Source of the DNA: Acidimicrobiia bacterium
GTDB taxonomy: Bacteria; Actinomycetota; Acidimicrobiia; IMCC26256; Chersky-534
Assembly: GCA_017882925.1 (NCBI GenBank)
Contig: JADGOM010000256.1
Span: 1-36,411, forward strand
Direction of reading: 5' to 3'
Length of the DNA: 36,411 bases
A program made the position numbers and the translations under genes. Shown in pieces: positions 33,432-36,411 of the stretch. Each line of letters opens with the position of its first letter. Within the stretch, counting starts at the first letter, position 1. The notes beneath the pieces are model-generated. The model ran no database searches and had not been told where the DNA came from. It worked only from the letters and a program-made list of their open reading frames with translations.

Positions 33432-35933
33432 TCAGCGGCGGTCGCCGCCACCACCACGGCCACCCCGACGGCCGCGACGGGCGCCGCCGCCGCTGCGGTC
33501 GCCACCCTCGCGGGCACCACCGGTCTCGGCCGGGCCGAGGTCGCCGAACTCGCTCTTGGCCTCGCCCTCCCAGAACGCCTCGAAGGACGCGACCTCGCGG
33601 TCGCCGCCGCCCTCGCCACCGGCGGCCGGAACGGCGTCGCCACGGGGCGAGTCGGGCCGGTCGGGACGGGGACCACGCTCGCGCGGGGGACGGGAGCTGC
33701 GCTCGCCGCCACCGTTGCTCGAGCCCGCGCCCTCGCCACCGCCGTCGGCGTCACCACCGACGAGGGAGAGCGAGAGCTTGCCGCCCTGGTCGATGTCGTC
33801 GACCAGCACGGTGACCTCGTCACCGAGGTTGAGGACGTCTTCCACCCGGTCGATTCGCTTGCCGCGACCGAGCTTGGAGATGTGGAGCAGGCCGTCACGG
33901 CCCGGGAGGATGTTGACGAACGCACCGAACTTGGTGACGTTGACAACGCGCCCGGTGTACTCGACGCCGATCTCGGCCGTGGGCGGGTCGAGGATGAGCT
34001 CGATCCGGCGCGTGGCCTCCTCGACGCGGAAGCCGTCCTTCGAGCCGATCGACACCGTGCCGACCACGCCGTTGTCGGAGACCGCGATGTCGGCGCCGGT
34101 CTCCTGCTGGATCGTGTTGATGACCTTGCCCTTCGGGCCGATCACCTCGCCGATCTTGTCCATCGGGATCTCGAAGCTGATGATCTTCGGCGCGGAGTCG
34201 CGGACCTCGGCGCGGGGCGCCGCGATCGTGGCCTCGATGACGTCGAGGATCTTGAGCCGGGCTTCCTTGGCCTGGGCGAGCGCCTGGGCGAGCACGTCGG
34301 CCGGGAGCCCGTCGATCTTCGTGTCGAGCTGGAGCGCGGTGACGTACTCACGCGTGCCGGCGACCTTGAAGTCCATGTCGCCGAACGCGTCCTCCTGCCC
34401 GAGGATGTCGGTGAGGGTCGTGTACTTGCCCTCGGCGAACACCAGGCCCATCGCGATGCCGGCGACCGGCGCCTTGATCGGCACCCCCGCGTCCATGAGC
34501 GAGAGCGTGCTGCCGCACACCGACGCCATCGACGTGCTGCCGTTGGACGCGAGCACGTCGGAGACGATGCGCAGCGCGTACGGCCATTCCTCGACGCTCG
34601 GGATCACCGGCACGAGCGCCCGCTCCGCGAGCGCACCGTGGCCGATCTCGCGGCGCTTCGGCGAGCCGACCCGGCCCGTCTCACCGGTGGAGAACGGCGG
34701 GAAGTTGTAGTGGTGCATGTAGCGCTTGCGGTCGTCGATGCCGATCGAGTCGACCATCTGCTCCATGCGCTGCATCCCGAGGGTGAGGACGCTGAGGACC
34801 TGCGTCTCGCCCCGCTGGAAGAGGCCCGAGCCGTGCGCGGTCTCGAGGACGCCGACCTCGGCCGAGAGCGGACGGATGTCGCCGGTCTTGCGACCGTCGA
34901 TGCGCTCGCCGGTGGTGACGATGCGGTGGCGCACGATCTGCTTCTGCAGCGACGAGAACGCCTTCTTGACCTCACCCGAACGCCCGGCGAACTGGCCGGG
35001 GTTCTCGGCGCCGCCCACGAGCTCGGCCAGGACGACGTCCTTGAGCTCGTCGAGGCGGACCTGGCGGTCGTGCTTGTCGGCGATCTGCATCGCCTCGCCG
35101 ACGCCGTCGCGCACGAGGGCGGCGACCGCGTCGAAGACGTCGGGCTGGTAATCGAAGTGCTCGTCGAACGCGATCAGCTCGATCGGGCCGTTGGCCTCCT
35201 GGACCTTGGCGACCAGCTCGAGCTGCAGCGCGACCGAGGCCTTGATCCACTTCTTGGCCTCTTCGAGGCCCTCGACGATGACCTCTTCGGTCACCTTCGG
35301 CGCGCCCCCCTCGTAGAGGCGATCGGAGGCCTCGGTGCCGCCGGCCTCGACCATCATGATCGCGACGTCGCCGTCGTGGAGCTGGCGGCCGGCGACCACG
35401 AGCTCGAAGGTCGACTCGTCACCCTGCTGGTACGTGGGGTGGGCGACCCACTGGCCGTCGACGTGCGCGAGGCGCACCGCGCCGATCGGGCCGTTGAACG
35501 GGATGCCCGACACCATCAGCGCGGCCGACGCGCCGTTGATCGAGGCGATGTCGTGGGGGTTCTCGAGGTCGGCGCCGAGGATCGTGGCGATGACCTGGAC
35601 CTCGTTGCGGAACCCGGCCGGGAACGACGGGCGCAGCGGGCGGTCGGTGAGGCGGCAGGTGAGGATCGCGGCCTCGCCAGGCCGGCCCTCACGCCGGAAG
35701 AACGAGCCCGGGATCTTGCCCGCGGCGTACATCCGCTCCTCGACGTCGACCGTGAGGGGGAAGAAGTCGATGCCCTCACGGGGCTTGCTGGTACAGACGG
35801 TCGAGAGCAGGGTCGTACGACCGACCTGCACCATGACCGCCCCGTCGGCGAGAGTGGCGAGCTTGCCCGTCTCGAACGACATCTCGAGGCCCGCGGCATT
35901 GACGGGGCCGGATACACGAATGGTGTCGCTCAC
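33432..35933 (-). CDS. pnp: polyribonucleotide nucleotidyltransferase (PNPase)
   Basis: V(M)SDTIRVSGPVNAAGLEMSFETGKLATLADGAVMVQVGRTTLLSTVCTSKPREGIDFFPLTVDVEERMYAAGKIPGSFFRREGRPGE...KH and S1 domains (GKVINTIQQETGADI; GRVVNVTKFGAFVNILPGRDGLLHISKL). SD GAGGAG upstream of GTG. Confidence 0.97.
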   Translation of the reverse strand: MSDTIRVSGPVNAAGLEMSFETGKLATLADGAVMVQVGRTTLLSTVCTSKPREGIDFFPLTVDVEERMYAAGKIPGSFFRREGRPGEAAILTCRLTDRPLRPSFPAGFRNEVQVIATILGADLENPHDIASINGASAALMVSGIPFNGPIGAVRLAHVDGQWVAHPTYQQGDESTFELVVAGRQLHDGDVAIMMVEAGGTEASDRLYEGGAPKVTEEVIVEGLEEAKKWIKASVALQLELVAKVQEANGPIELIAFDEHFDYQPDVFDAVAALVRDGVGEAMQIADKHDRQVRLDELKDVVLAELVGGAENPGQFAGRSGEVKKAFSSLQKQIVRHRIVTTGERIDGRKTGDIRPLSAEVGVLETAHGSGLFQRGETQVLSVLTLGMQRMEQMVDSIGIDDRKRYMHHYNFPPFSTGETGRVGSPKRREIGHGALAERALVPVIPSVEEWPYALRIVSDVLASNGSTSMASVCGSTLSLMDAGVPIKAPVAGIAMGLVFAEGKYTTLTDILGQEDAFGDMDFKVAGTREYVTALQLDTKIDGLPADVLAQALAQAKEARLKILDVIEATIAAPRAEVRDSAPKIISFEIPMDKIGEVIGPKGKVINTIQQETGADIAVSDNGVVGTVSIGSKDGFRVEEATRRIELILDPPTAEIGVEYTGRVVNVTKFGAFVNILPGRDGLLHISKLGRGKRIDRVEDVLNLGDEVTVLVDDIDQGGKLSLSLVGGDADGGGEGAGSSNGGGERSSRPPRERGPRPDRPDSPRGDAVPAAGGEGGGDREVASFEAFWEGEAKSEFGDLGPAETGGAREGGDRSGGGARRGRRGGRGGGGDRR

Positions 35934-36061
35934 TGGAGCGGCTCCTCTGTTGTCGTGCAGCGAGGACCCGGTTCCCAGTTGTCAACGTCCGAGCGTCGAG
36001 CTCGGGCGGTGGCGACTGACAACCGACACCTTCTCTGCGGTTTCGGGGTGACGCGAAACGA

Positions 36062-36080
36062 GGAGCGGACGATCCGCTCC
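36062..36080 (-). terminator. rpsO-pnp intercistronic hairpin
   Basis: GGAGCGGA-CGA-TCCGCTCC, perfect 8-bp stem 8 nt after the rpsO stop. Confidence 0.65.
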
Positions 36081-36088
36081 CCGCGTGA

Positions 36089-36343
36089 CTAGCGACGCAG
36101 CCCGAGCTTGGCGATCAGGGCGCGGTATCGCTCGACGTCATTGCTTCGCAGGTAGTCGAGCAGCCGACGTCGGCGACCGACGAGCATGAGCAGGCCCCGG
36201 CGCGAATGGTGGTCCTTCTTGTGGACCTTCAAGTGCTCCGTGAGCTGGCTGACCCGGTCGGTGAGGAGGGCAATTTGCACCTCCGGCGAACCGGTGTCGG
36301 TCTCGTGGACCCGGTGCTCGGTGATCGTGGCGGCCTTCGGCAT
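36089..36343 (-). CDS. rpsO: 30S ribosomal protein S15
   Basis: [84 protein letters not shown]; canonical S15. Confidence 0.97.
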   Translation of the reverse strand: MPKAATITEHRVHETDTGSPEVQIALLTDRVSQLTEHLKVHKKDHHSRRGLLMLVGRRRRLLDYLRSNDVERYRALIAKLGLRR

Positions 36344-36411
36344 ATGCGCGCGCTCTGATTTCCTTCGCTGGAAGAAGCGTCGTGCCCGACCGGTCGGCCG
36401 GCGCACGGAGC

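Noticed and set aside
33882-36092. 736-aa + strand ORF
   Set aside because: Antisense to pnp.
1-36411. tRNA/rRNA genes, transposases, integrases or phage genes
   Set aside because: None recognised by eye on either strand; the accessory region shows no transposase, integrase or attachment-site-like duplication that I could support.

Overview
This is a high-GC actinobacterial-type chromosomal window. Nearly every gene is on the minus strand. Reading 5'->3' on the minus strand (right to left) it carries a conserved housekeeping block: rpsO - pnp - M16 peptidase - dapB, then a roughly 16 kb accessory segment, then rnj - (SDR remnant) - ftsK - (small + strand gene) - rimO - pgsA - cinA - recA - mycothiol-dependent-enzyme-like gene - miaB - miaA - dapF - hflX (cut by the window edge). 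The accessory segment, between dapB and rnj, contains a livFGHM-livK type ABC transporter, two TetR regulators with a ferritin-like diiron protein, and the most unusual feature of the window: four tandem paralogous secreted proteins. Each has six N-terminal NHL-type repeats followed by exactly six 42-aa 'GYWLFASDGGVFTHGDAxFYGSEG' repeats (126-bp DNA period). A remnant of a fifth copy (only its last repeat) lies just downstream. Each full copy has its own promoter-like box and SD leader. Most other operon-leading genes instead show a TAnnnT box 6-8 nt from the start codon, as expected for leaderless transcripts. I also found a LexA/SOS box at recA, several strong hairpins, candidate operators and an SDR pseudogene fragment. 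Everything is read by eye. No database search, alignment or folding program was run.
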